Source: Tachypleus tridentatus
Taxonomy: Eukaryota > Arthropoda > Merostomata > Xiphosura > Limulidae
Length of the DNA stretch: 64,000 nucleotides
Assembly: GCF_004210375.1 (NCBI RefSeq)
Contig: NW_027467782.1
Location: 25,957,276 to 26,021,275, forward strand
Direction: 5' to 3'
Made by a program: the position numbers and the translations under genes. A model generated the notes under the pieces. That model did no database searches. It saw nothing but the letters and a program-made list of their open reading frames with translations, and was not told the origin of the DNA. Shown one piece after another: positions 54,490-64,000 of this stretch (position 1 is its first letter; each line of letters starts with the position of its first letter).

Positions 54490-57400
54490 AGATTTTTATT
54501 ATTGCTTCATAAAGTTTATGTATGGATATTTTTTCATTGGGATCGTGTCTTCGTAGTTTATGGTGTGTCTTATATTTGCCTCAGATATTCTTGTGAAAAA
54601 ATGTTTCAAATTGTTCCTTGTTGTTTAAAGATATATAATTTGACTTTGTTATAAAAATAAGCATATATATTTGGATATGTATGTGTTTTAAACGTATTCT
54701 GTAGTTGGTTCACAGTTTGCTCCCTGCACTGTGTCATTCAGGACATACAGGATTTTATGAAAGGAAAGGCCTTGATGGCGAAATGAAAACTTCGTATGGT
54801 CGAAAGTGAAATGACTTATCTAACCATACATTATCTTGTTCCATAAAATAATATCTATTCTCTTATCATAATTCAGCCTCGTAATTCAAATAACATACAA
54901 AATGATAAATCATTCTTTTCAAAATTGAAAAAGTTCTATAGTTGCTACAGAAATTGTTCACAAATATCTTTTCTTCTAATATCGTATCATCAGTTGAGCT
55001 TGTACTTCTCAGTTTATACCTGAAATCATATCCTTACTGAAATAAATCCCTCTATGATTTAAACAGTTAGAAAGAATTGAAAACTTACATGACGCGTTTT
55101 CATCAGTAAACTATAGCATTTAGAAGTTAAATTCATTAATACAGAAATTCACGGGAGATGTATGCTAATTAATTTCAATTTGTGAATACATGTTATAAAG
55201 GGCCTCTCGTGTTCATTTAAACGTGGGCTGAATGTGTTGTCTTGGTGAAACCATACCTTGTTTCACATGCAGTGCATACAGACATGGCAGCTACTTATCA
55301 TTACCACTGTAACTTTCACCCGACATATAAATTACAGGAACACGGGTGTGCGACTTGTATTAAACCTGAAACATATTAACGACAATAGAATGAATAACTT
55401 TGCTGTTAATACATATTCTCATTTAATATGTGTCACTTACTGTGGAACGTATAGCCTCTCCATTCGGTCACGTGCTTTGAGGAAATATTGTTGTTGTTAT
55501 TTATGGACCAAAGACTGGGTCAATTTTATACGTCATTTTCACTTTGAACTCTACGTTTCAGCCGTGGATTCTCGAAACTGAGAAAAGATGATCAGATATA
55601 TAGACCGTTACCATGATTTTAAAATAAAACCTTTATTTAAAGGCTTTACTACTTAAACAACCAAGATAAAAAATAATTTTCCATCACTCATGGAAATATT
55701 GAATAAAAATTTCATTATCTAAAATTTATTCTTGTTAGCTTGGCACATCCAAATGTTTAATTAAATGTCACGAATAATTTATGGTAGAGGTAAATACTAA
55801 ACAATATTCAAAACAGGATATAAATATTTGTACATCACTAGGAGATCTGCTCAAGGTTGGTGTTGTTGTCGACATTGAACGAAGGTTTCCAGCAGTCTCT
55901 GTCTGTTCTTTTTTGCAGAGGACACGCTGTACGTACACTTGAACTATTTAACCATGGTTGATAGTCAGTTTAGCTATCTTTATTCAGAGTTCTAGCACAT
56001 CTGATGAATACAAAGTTATAAATGTATTTCAACTTTCAATTTATTGAACTCAGGCATAAATTGTAACAATCAGTGTGACGCAACCTCTAATAGCTACACG
56101 TCACTCTGAAATATGACACATGTCATAATACTTTAATAACCGAAAATAGTGCATGTAAATTATATCTTAACAGTGTTACACGTTAATCACTGAGTACCAT
56201 TTGAAAACAATAAAAATAAACTGCAGGCATATCACAACAATTCTACTGAAAATGTTGTATAATTAATACATAATACAACATGTAGACAAAGCACAAGAAA
56301 ACTATAAATGTCACAAGCTGTTAACAATGTAATAATTGAAGAACCAATATTTGACTCAAGTGTAGTAATGTACACGATGTGAAACACATTAAACGTGGAT
56401 ATTGAAGAAGCTCATGTTGATCCTGCGTTTCAGTAAAAAAATCGCATGTAAATCTTAGTGTAACAACTGTGAATTGTTGAGGTATATTGTGACAGTCAAT
56501 ATACTTAGAGCTATATTACAAACAATATAAACAACCACAATTATTATCGAAATGAACATTTAATGTGTAATAGCTGTTACATTTAAATGGGCGATAAATA
56601 TGTAAACAAACATTTTCATTACTTTTGGTTTAATATTTTATACAAGGTTTAACATAATATGTCGTAATAAATAAATACTGCATGAAAGGAAATCATAAAA
56701 AAACATGAAAAAAAACGCTTGTGAATTGTTGAACTGAAGCCTCAGTCTCTTAAATTTCAATAATAGTTATGAATGTTCCGATAAAATGTTAAAACGTTAA
56801 GTTTACAGAGTTTATATTTAATTTGCTTGTACATAAACGTAAATAGTTAAATTACTGTGTAAGTTTCTGATAACCCAATAATATCAAAGATACTGAATTT
56901 AAAAAATTTTGTGCAATTTTGTAAGTAACAATCACATTCGTGTAACTGTATAGTGTGGAGATAAAATCCATCTTGATTTCTCTTAACTCTAGAGAGAACA
57001 TATTAACAATGGCGGTTTTTAAATTCGTTTATTAATTCTATTTTGAAGAAAAATCAGGTTGGTTTCGAGATTTTCCAATGATAAACGTATCTTGGCTGTC
57101 AGAATTTTCAATAAGAATAACAACGTTTTCCTTGTGATGTCCTTGTTTAGTGGTGAGATTTAACGATAATAAGTTCATCATAATTTTTCACATGTCTATC
57201 AAACAGAGGTCGCTGTATATATTCTTTAATAGCTTTTGTTTGTTTGTCGCCCTGTGTTCCTCTTTGAAGATGTAGAATATAGTTATGTTTAGTGGCGCAA
57301 CACTCAAAATTTTAGTAATAATTTTACTATAACATGCATAAAACCAAATAAATGTTTCTATAAAAAAAATAAATTATGAAATTGGTTTTAGTTATCTCAT

Positions 57401-57553
57401 AAATGTTTTCTTGAAACTAGGAAAACGATCTCAACCATTGTTTCATGTAGTAAATAAAGAATGATATACAGCAGACAATAACTTAAATACTGTTTTCCAT
57501 TTATATTTTAACGTTCACAAAAGATAACTAGAACGTTTATATATTATTGTCTG
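54490..57553. other. No supported gene
   Basis: AT-rich sequence. The 107-codon plus frame at 55258-55581 has no motif or splice context and is probably chance. Confidence 0.45.
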
Positions 57554-57813
57554 GACAAGATGAAAGTACTGTTATAATTAAATGTTATGTGTTCTACTCA
57601 ATTTATTGTCATATAACCAGACAAGATGAAAGTACGGTTATAATTAAATGTCAAGTGTTCTACTCAATTTATTGTTATATAACTCGACAAGATAAACTGC
57701 GATCATAATTAAATGTCAAGTGTTCTACTTAGTTTATTGTTATATAACTAGACAAGATGAAAGTGCGATCATAATTAAATGTCAAGTGTTCTACTCAGTT
57801 TATTGTTATATAA
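57554..57813. repeat. Tandem repeat, 65-66 bp unit, 4 copies
   Basis: 'gacaagatgaaagt' followed by 'ataattaaatgtcaagtg' and 'ttctactcaatttattgtta' recurs with starts at 57554, 57620, 57686 and 57751. Later units are more alike than the first. Confidence 0.9.
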
Positions 57814-58301
57814 ATTAAGCATGAAAAGTTATGTTATCTGAACTCCAAATGACTGGTTATTTACTTCATGTTACAAAGAGAAATAGTTTTCAAACTGTCT
57901 TATTTTTTGCAACTTTGAGTAAAACGCACCTAATGGTGCTTTAAAATGTTCAATAATTCATTATAAGTAGTAGTAGTATGTATGTGAATGAAAAATTACG
58001 AAAGGACATTCTGATCTTCATGTTTTCCGGATGTTATTAATGCTATGGACATTAGTAAAGGTAATAAGACCTCAAAGGTATATCGAACACGTGTAGGTTT
58101 ATTTTGGAAGAAAAATCATATGTATTCAAACGACTCTGAACATTAAAGATTCTCTAAACGCATCTTTCTCAGTAGTTGTGGATAACCCAAGGTATTAACG
58201 ACACTGATTTTAAACATGCAACATCTGTTTGATATTGTACACGTCGCTTGACGTAGTGTGCATTATATTAAAATGGAATGTTTTAACTGCAAAATGTAAA
58301 T

Positions 58302-58610
58302 TTACTTGTACCAAATATAATTATAACTTAAGATGAATAAGAACTTAATTGAATTTCGAACCAATGTATTCCTTTCTTTAAGGTCGTTTTCATATATCAT
58401 CTCCAGGGTTGTTCGTTTGGTCACTTTTTGCTTTCTTAGTATATTAGTTTTTGTCTTCTTAACATTCTTTGTAGGGACCTTCTTCTCACATTCATGGATC
58501 AGTGGCATAGCCTCCAATATATCCAATTCATTAGTGGTTATCTTTACATCACCAGGCTGTTTGTGTAAAACACGGTGTTTCAAAATATTCCGTTGTTTCC
58601 GAGTTTTTTT
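58302..58610 (-). CDS. Candidate minus-strand exon, Lys/Arg-rich, unrecognised
   Basis: After an acceptor-like CTTTCTACAACTGGAAAG a frame of about 102 codons runs to TAA. It is very basic (KKTRKQRNILKHRVLHKQ), then GDVKITTNELDILEAMPL, then further Lys/Thr-rich sequence. Codon use and charge pattern look more coding than neighbours. It may be the last exon of a minus-strand gene that could include the exon at 61301-61462, but no exon chain was established. No family is recognised. Confidence 0.35.
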   Translation of the reverse strand, partial: KKTRKQRNILKHRVLHKQPGDVKITTNELDILEAMPLIHECEKKVPTKNVKKTKTNILRKQKVTKRTTLEMIYENDLKERNTLVRNSIKFLFILSYNYIWYK

Positions 58611-58724
58611 CTTTCCAGTTGTAGAAAGAAGAAAGAACGTTGCACAATAAGAATCACGTGTTTCAAGACCATTAAAATACATATTATTATTAAATAAGCT
58701 ACGGATAATGGGTTACAGATATAA

Positions 58725-58922
58725 CTATAAATGTGTTTCATGCTTAACCAACAAATAATTGTATGGATTCTTTAGACAAGTGTATTCAGTTGTAATGTTT
58801 CGACCCATGGAACGTAGTACTTCACATGAACCAAAATAATACGTTATATAAGGTGGAGATCTCAAATTAATACCTTGCTTGAAATTAGATCTATCAACAT
58901 AGTGTGTGTCGTAAGCAGGCAC
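58725..58922 (-). CDS. Low-confidence minus-strand frame
   Basis: 65 codons with a Cys and a glycosylation-type NIT (YYFGSCEVLRSMGRNITTEY), ending in TAG. It looks less AT-driven than chance frames and lies between other minus-strand candidates, but splice borders are weak. Confidence 0.2.
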   Translation of the reverse strand: MPAYDTHYVDRSNFKQGINLRSPPYITYYFGSCEVLRSMGRNITTEYTCLKNPYNYLLVKHETHL

Positions 58923-59062
58923 ATAAATGAATATAGTACCTCACGTGAAAGCAGATGTTTCTAACAGCAGTGTGAGTACAGAAATCAATATCTTCACATG
59001 ATTACTCCCTGTTTTCCACATACTTTAATTTTATAAAAAATTGAAGATAACATGTGACTTAC

Positions 59063-59159
59063 CACAAAGCAATAAGACATATCGAAATGAGTGCTGTCCA
59101 CCAAGCGAATCTTGTAATTGTACATTTTGAAACCGAGGGGAGCGTAGCCTTCGGAACCA
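59063..59159 (-). CDS. Low-confidence minus-strand exon
   Basis: A strong donor (TTTGTG|GTAAGT) ends a 97-nt segment open in one frame as GSEGYAPLGFKMYNYKIRLV and DSTHFDMSYCFV. The acceptor (CCAACTGAAG) is poor. It could belong to the same minus-strand gene as the cysteine-rich exon at 61.3 kb; unproven. Confidence 0.3.
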
Positions 59160-59522
59160 CTTCAGTTGGATCTCAAGACAGAGATTCATATTTAAAATTA
59201 GTTTACTTACTCTACCGATTTCGTTAAACAGAAAAAAAATCTTCAAATGTAAGTAAACAATAATAGTAATGTGTATAATTCTTTAAGCCCAAAAATAATC
59301 TTGATTTAACATATTTAAAATTATAATTCAATAAATACGATATTTCTTCACGACGAGAAATCCACTTAAAATAAAAATGTATCTCAGAACGGCTGGTATG
59401 GGTATTAACACTTTTATTGATAAGCACAGAATAACGTTTTAAAACGTTAATACACGTTCAAGCTATTGTGAGATAGAAATACGATATTTCTTGCGTTTGT
59501 AATGTATTTTAATACTAAACAG

Positions 59523-59775
59523 CGTCCGGAATGGCCAGGAGGGTTAATGCATTCGACTCGTAATGAGAGGGTCGCGGGTTCGTATCTTCGTCACACCAAA
59601 CATGCTCGCTCTTTCAGCTGAGGGAGCGTTATTATTTGACGGTCAAATCCACTATTCGTTCGTAAAAGAGTAGCCCAAAAGTTGGCGGTGGATGGTGATG
59701 ACTAGCTACCTTCCCTCTAGTCTTACACTGCTAAATTAGGGACGGCTAGTGCAGATAGCTCTCGTGTAGCTGTAC
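59523..59775 (+). repeat. Main SINE, near-full copy
   Basis: Head 'gtccggaatggccaggaggg', T-arm 'gggtcgcgggttcgtatc', body to 'cagatagctctcgtgtagct'; the A-rich tail is missing. Confidence 0.85.
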
Positions 59776-59875
59776 TCTGCGGAAAGCTATTTTCATAGAC
59801 AGAGAGTTTTAATTAAAGATCTTTAGATCTTCTTAGTAATGACGTGAAGCACACAGGTGTTAGAGACACCAGTAT

Positions 59876-59960
59876 GTTTGTTTGTTATTTAATTTCGCGG
59901 AAAGCTACGAGATGGCTTCCAACGCTTGGTGTTCCTAATTTTCAAATCATACTTGAGGAA
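59876..59960 (-). repeat. Main SINE 3' fragment, minus strand
   Basis: Starts with the tail complement 'gtttgtttgttatttaattt', then 'cgcggaaagctacgag', and fades out after about 80 bp. Confidence 0.55.
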
Positions 59961-60105
59961 ACACAGTTATTCAATACTATTTGTCTGAATGTTTGAGCCC
60001 ATCTTAAATAATGCCGTGTAAGGGGATTGAGTTATATTGAAATCCTAACTCGTATCACAAGTTTTCTTCTTACGAGAAACCCATAATACAGTACAAGTAA
60101 AGTTT

Positions 60106-60350
60106 GTTTGTTTCTTTGTTTTTGATTTAAAGGAAAGCTGCACGATGACTATATGCGCCAGTCATCCCTAATTTAGCAGTGTAAGACCAGAGAAAAGGCA
60201 ACTAGTTACGACTGCCCAAGGCCAACATTTGGGATACTCTTTTTACAAAGAAATAGAGGGATTGACTGTCACTTTATAACGCGATCATGTTGGGTGTGAT
60301 GGGGTTCGATCCCGTGACCTATAGATTAGGAGTCGAGCGTCCTACCAGAA
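60106..60350 (-). repeat. Main SINE, minus strand, near-full
   Basis: Tail complement, body 'catccctaatttagcagtgt' and tRNA-like head ending 'ggagtcgagcgtcctacc', in correct order. Confidence 0.85.
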
Positions 60351-60626
60351 AAGAAAGATTAATATAAAATTATTATAACTCTCATTATAAGATAATCTTA
60401 AACAAACTACTGATTAATACCTCAATGTGTACTAGAATCAACAAGTAGTTATTTTAAAATATATTTGAAATTTTAATGGTATCTTAATATGAAAATAGTG
60501 GCGCCAAGTAACATTGAGTCGTATAACTTAATACAGTTATGTAAACATAGAATTTCTGAGTAAACGTTTTCTTCATTGTGTTAGGAGTCTTTCTCTTGAT
60601 AGCAAACTTTGGAAAATCTCTGTTTA

Positions 60627-60890
60627 GAGACCCAGCATGGTCAGGTGGGTTAAGGCGTTTTACTCGCAATCCAAGGATCGCGGGTTCGAATCTCTGTCGC
60701 ACCAAACATGCAAGCCCTTTCAGCCTTAGAGGCGTTATAATGTGACGGTCAATCCCACTATTCGTTGGTAAAAGAGTAGCCCAAGAGTTGGCGGTAGGTG
60801 TCTTACCTCTAATCTTACACTGCTGAATTATGTATGTCTAACGCAGATAGCTCTCGTGTAGGTTTGCGCAAAATTCAAAAAAATAAACAA
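60627..60890 (+). repeat. Main SINE, near-full copy with small body deletion
   Basis: Head 'gacccagcatggtcaggtgg', T-arm 'gatcgcgggttcgaatctc', body and tail present. The usual 'ggtgatgactagctgcctt' part is shortened. Confidence 0.85.
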
Positions 60891-61300
60891 GCTCTGTTTA
60901 CATATGTTTCAATAAGAACTTTTACTTTAGTTATAATATTAGGTACATAGAATGTCTACGTAATGTTATCATTCAAAGAAGAGGGAAAATACGTAATAGT
61001 AAATATATATATATATATGCTATTGTTAACTATTTTACCAAAACAATACCACTTTATCATATATATGTTTTAATGTAAATATAATATTTTGACAAAGAAA
61101 TATTAACATACTAAATCGTTACAACAATTGTTCCCACTTTCTGGAAAAGCTTTTCCGAAAAAACCAAAGATGTTTAATACAATAAAACCATGGATGTAAT
61201 GAAGAAGTATCTTATTATAACATAGTGTTTTAACAAAAATAAACATTTTAACTTTTAAAGAAACAATAACAGAAAACCGTAAACCGTTTTGTTCCATTAC

Positions 61301-61462
61301 TTCTACAAAGATCTTCATTATCAGCTCCTTCTTCATCAGTAATTTCGTCATCAGGACAAGCTACACAGGCGTCAGCAGCAAAAGACGTCATGTAAGTCCC
61401 TTCTGGACACGGTAGGCAATAAGTTTGTAATCCATTGTCATAATGACCAGGAGGACATGGAT
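61301..61462 (-). CDS. Exon encoding a GCC2/GCC3 cysteine-rich module
   Basis: On the minus strand, after acceptor GGTTTTAG, 162 nt encode DPCPPGHYDNGLQTYC, LPCPEGTYMTSFAADAC and VACPDDEITDEEGADNEDLC, then RS/N at the donor A|GTAATG. Six cysteines are spaced C-x11-C-x2-C-x13-C-x2-C-x16-C, the pattern of the ephrin-receptor-like GCC2/GCC3 repeat of secreted or membrane proteins (SCUBE, SVEP1 and relatives). The exon is phase 1-1 and length-divisible by three, as usual for shuffled extracellular modules. The rest of the gene would extend on either side; the specific protein cannot be named. Confidence 0.75.
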
Positions 61463-62124
61463 CTAAAACCATTAAAAGTACATAGTTAAGCATTTATTTA
61501 TTCAGTGTTAATTTTATAGCCCTTTCAATGAGTTTATTATCAAAAAAACAAATTTATTGTATCAAAACTACATTATATTAAAAGTCTTTCATCTTTTATG
61601 TTTAATGGAAACTACTAACGTTATTGTGTAATATATACTTTCAACACCTGTCAGCATCTCTTCAGTATCCTCGAGTGCAAGTGAGGTTTTCTACTGGAAC
61701 ATACACTGAAGAAAACAATAGAAAGTTAAATCTATTTTTAGCTCATTTACTGTTACCTATAGGAATAGAAAGTTTTACACATTGCGAGATTCGTGAGAAA
61801 AATAAACTCGTTCTTCAAAACGGTTTCTTAAAAGCAAACTTTATTTCTTGATATAATTTGTGACTGAGTCAACTCATTAAACTAATCACAGAAACTAGGA
61901 ATTTTATGAAAGCACGCAGAATTTGTCTCTTTATCAATTATGTTATACCTTGAGGTACGTTTCATTTCATTTGGTATTTCCCTTGAAAAATTTGTATTTG
62001 GCAAAGTTTAAGGTAAAACTGGTTTCACTGTTTATTTCAATGTCAGTTATGAAAATACAGGTTATTTTGGGAATATTACGCTGGTAAAATGTGTCAGTAT
62101 ATGATTTGAAGGTGTCTTGCAAAC

Positions 62125-62231
62125 AAGAGTTGGAGGTCGGTGGTGATGACTAGCTGCCTTCTCTCTATTCTTACACTGCTAAATTAGGGACGGCTAGCCA
62201 TCGTGTAGCTTTGCGCGAAATTAAAACAAAC
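62125..62231 (+). repeat. Main SINE 3' fragment
   Basis: From 'agagttggaggtcggtggtg' through 'tcttacactgctaaattagg' to 'tttgcgcgaaattaaaacaa'; head missing. Confidence 0.8.
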
Positions 62232-62404
62232 AGATATGTGTACCAGAATCCGTTACCAGATAGACTCCTACATAGTACAATAATGTACTTTAATCAGAAT
62301 TGGATGAAAAACGAATTACAATGTGAACTAGATAGGTATCTCATACATGATGAAGCTAGTCCTAAATATCTCTCTCCAGTTAATTTATATTTTAAATATA
62401 AAAA

Positions 62405-62462
62405 TATATAAAAATAATAATAATATATATATATATATATATTTTCACACACACATATATAC
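62405..62462. repeat. AT microsatellite
   Basis: (TA)n and (ATA)n run followed by a short (CA)n. A shorter (TA)n run lies at 61001-61018. Confidence 0.9.
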
Positions 62463-62574
62463 ATGTATTAAACAATAATAAAAATGCCACCAACACACTT
62501 GTCATTCTGGTGATAGAATAAAATAAGCCACAATACATGGACATTGCCCTGAAAAGGATCAAAATAATATTCAG

Positions 62575-62838
62575 TTCTACAATTACAAATACCAGTCCGG
62601 CAAGAACATAAGTACAGGGGAGGAGGAAGAGGTCATAAAGAACCTGACCCTCCAGGGTATGAACTTTTCTTACTCAAATACCGACAGAGAGAATCCGTTA
62701 AAACAGAATATAATAATTTTGCTAGGACATGAAGACAATAAGGTAGAACTGGTGTTTATTGTAGACGGAAATTTATTTACTCATGTGACAAATACAGTTG
62801 TCGAGGATATTCCATTTCTTGAATATTTCAAATTGTAA
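62575..62838 (+). CDS. Terminal exon of an unrecognised protein, copy 2 of a pair
   Basis: After a CAG at 62572-62574 an open frame of 87 codons runs to TAA. It contains YKYQSGKNISTGEEEEVIKN, then SNTDRENPLKQNIIILLGH, and ends TVVEDIPFLEYFKL. The frame stays open upstream to 62527, but the part before 62575 may be intron. The order of matching words with 1774-1836 plus 1924-2154 (EVI..L, TD...NPL.Q, FI, TVV.DIP, aromatic end) indicates distant relatives. It is moderately acidic with several glycosylation-type Asn sites. Family unknown. Confidence 0.5.
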   Translation, partial: FYNYKYQSGKNISTGEEEEVIKNLTLQGMNFSYSNTDRENPLKQNIIILLGHEDNKVELVFIVDGNLFTHVTNTVVEDIPFLEYFKL

Positions 62839-63330
62839 ATTCTATTTTTAGGTGAATTAATAACATTCGAATAATCATTTAATAAAACAGACCAGTGAAA
62901 GATTCTGAAACCAGATAAAAGTGATGGAATAATAACCTTAACGAATCAGAGAATTAAAGTACTAAGAGATAGACAGATAGAAGTAATAAGAAATTTTATT
63001 AAAGTTGTTAAACCCTATCATATCAAAATGTGATAGTTCATATCTTGTTAGAATTACATGATATAAAACAAAACGTATCGTTTCCTGATAGGTATCAACA
63101 TTACCGTTCAAGCCATGAAAACTATTTTCTTTTCTTTAGAATGACGTTTTTATTTTCTGTGAGATGAAAGAAACTATTACTGAAATACTTTCTACTGTCT
63201 ATAAATTCATAATAAAGTATATTACTTCAACACTTTTGATCCAAAATTGGAGTCTTGAAATTTTACATTTTGAAATTAATTCATATACTTTGCACTTGTT
63301 GAAAAACATTGAACTTATATTACATACATT
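62839..63330. other. No supported gene
   Basis: AT-rich; no coding or recognised repeat. Confidence 0.5.
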
Positions 63331-63542
63331 TGTCTGTTGAATTTCGCAAAGTTTCACGAAGGCTATCTGCGTAGCTCTCATTACTTTAGCAGTGTAAGAC
63401 TAGAAAAAAGGCAGCTGGTCATCACCACCCACGCCAACTCTTTAGCTATTCTTTTACCAACGAATAATGGGGCTTTCTGTCACTTTTCAACGCCCCAACG
63501 ACTGAATGGGCGAATATGTTTGTGTGATGGGGATTCGAAGTC
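63331..63542 (-). repeat. Main SINE, minus strand, 5' part incomplete
   Basis: Begins 'tgttgaatttcgcaaagttt', runs through 'tttagcagtgtaagactag' and 'ccaacgaataatgggg', and ends at a degraded tRNA-like T-arm ('gatggggattcgaag'). Confidence 0.8.
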
Positions 63543-64000
63543 TTTCTTTGGATTATAACGAATTATGGTAATTCTTACCAAATCAGTCTTGTCTTAATAA
63601 TACCAGCAAAATAACAGGATTTACCACAAACAATAGTCATCAATGAATCGCTTTAACATAAATGTATCTTTCACTTGTTATTGAATATTCTATTAAGTGA
63701 TATTTACGTTACCAAATCGCTCAGGAAAAGTGTTAGAAACGAAATGTTAAGCAGGTTATTATTTGATTCTTTTGGTGTTTGTGGTAGTTAAATGTACACA
63801 ATATTCTCCAGTCTGAACCAAAGCAAATTTAACTTTTAAGAAAGTTTTGAAGGATTTGTACGAAAAGAAAACAGAGAAAAACACAAATTATTATTTACAA
63901 TGTACGAGTGAGGGTTTGAGAACTGCATTTGATATACAAAAGTTTAAGCGTGTCAATAATAAATGAGTTGAAACATCATTCACGAACAGATACAGTAAAG
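63543..64000. other. No supported gene
   Basis: AT-rich sequence to the window end without coding signal. Confidence 0.5.

Noticed and set aside
58333-58650. 105-codon plus-strand frame
   Set aside because: It is the antisense of the more plausible minus-strand basic frame; its hydrophobic, Phe-rich look is typical of antisense to Lys-rich coding.

Overview
The window is AT-rich, gene-poor, repeat-dense animal DNA with long introns and two 500-bp assembly gaps (3277-3776, 52818-53317). Nothing in it is bacterial: there are no operons and no ribosome binding sites, and coding sequence comes as short exons with AG/GT borders. The dominant repeat is a tRNA-derived SINE of about 250 bp, present in more than ten whole or partial copies. 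From memory, this SINE, the Penelope-like 3' ends and the LINE families fit a chelicerate, most likely a horseshoe crab. That assignment is recall, not a search.

The best supported host gene is SMN (survival of motor neuron), plus strand. The exon at 40981-41103 carries the proline stretch and the YG box, and 43357-43461 is the last coding exon, followed by a poly(A) signal. Candidate upstream exons at 36308, 36754 and 38394 stay in frame with them. I did not find the Tudor-domain exon. Other host or host-like exons are a GCC2/GCC3 cysteine-rich phase 1-1 exon (minus, 61301-61462), two related terminal exons of an unrecognised family near the two ends of the window (1924-2154 and 62575-62838), and a 31-codon exon present twice inside a 1.3-kb duplication (3777-5083 and 22707-24043). 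A tRNA-Ala(AGC) gene lies at 15089-15161, in one arm of a 1.2-kb foldback whose other arm holds a broken copy of the same tRNA.

Layout: 0-3 kb tandem repeats and the first terminal exon; 3.8-5.1 kb duplication copy A; 5.6-8.8 kb a Jockey/I-type LINE that keeps ORF1 and the endonuclease but lacks reverse transcriptase; 11.3-12.2 kb mariner remnant; 13-15.2 kb tRNA foldback; 15.4-16.9 kb hAT remnant; 19.0-19.4 kb Penelope-like 3' end with a hammerhead-like core; 22.7-24.4 kb duplication copy B with LINE RNase H debris; 26 kb an array grown out of a SINE; 27.5 kb a hairpin of two Penelope-like ends; 28.9-30.1 kb a remnant of a dispersed protein-coding repeat; 36-43.6 kb SMN; 45-46.1 kb Tc1 remnant; 49-51.8 kb DIRS-like fossil; 53.3-54.5 kb LINE reverse transcriptase remnant; 58-61.5 kb minus-strand exon-like segments; 62.6 kb the second terminal exon.

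Apart from the SMN exons, which would be spliced together, no set of genes here can be shown to act in one pathway. Most of the window is transposon debris of several classes and ages, and the older pieces are shared between the two duplicated segments.
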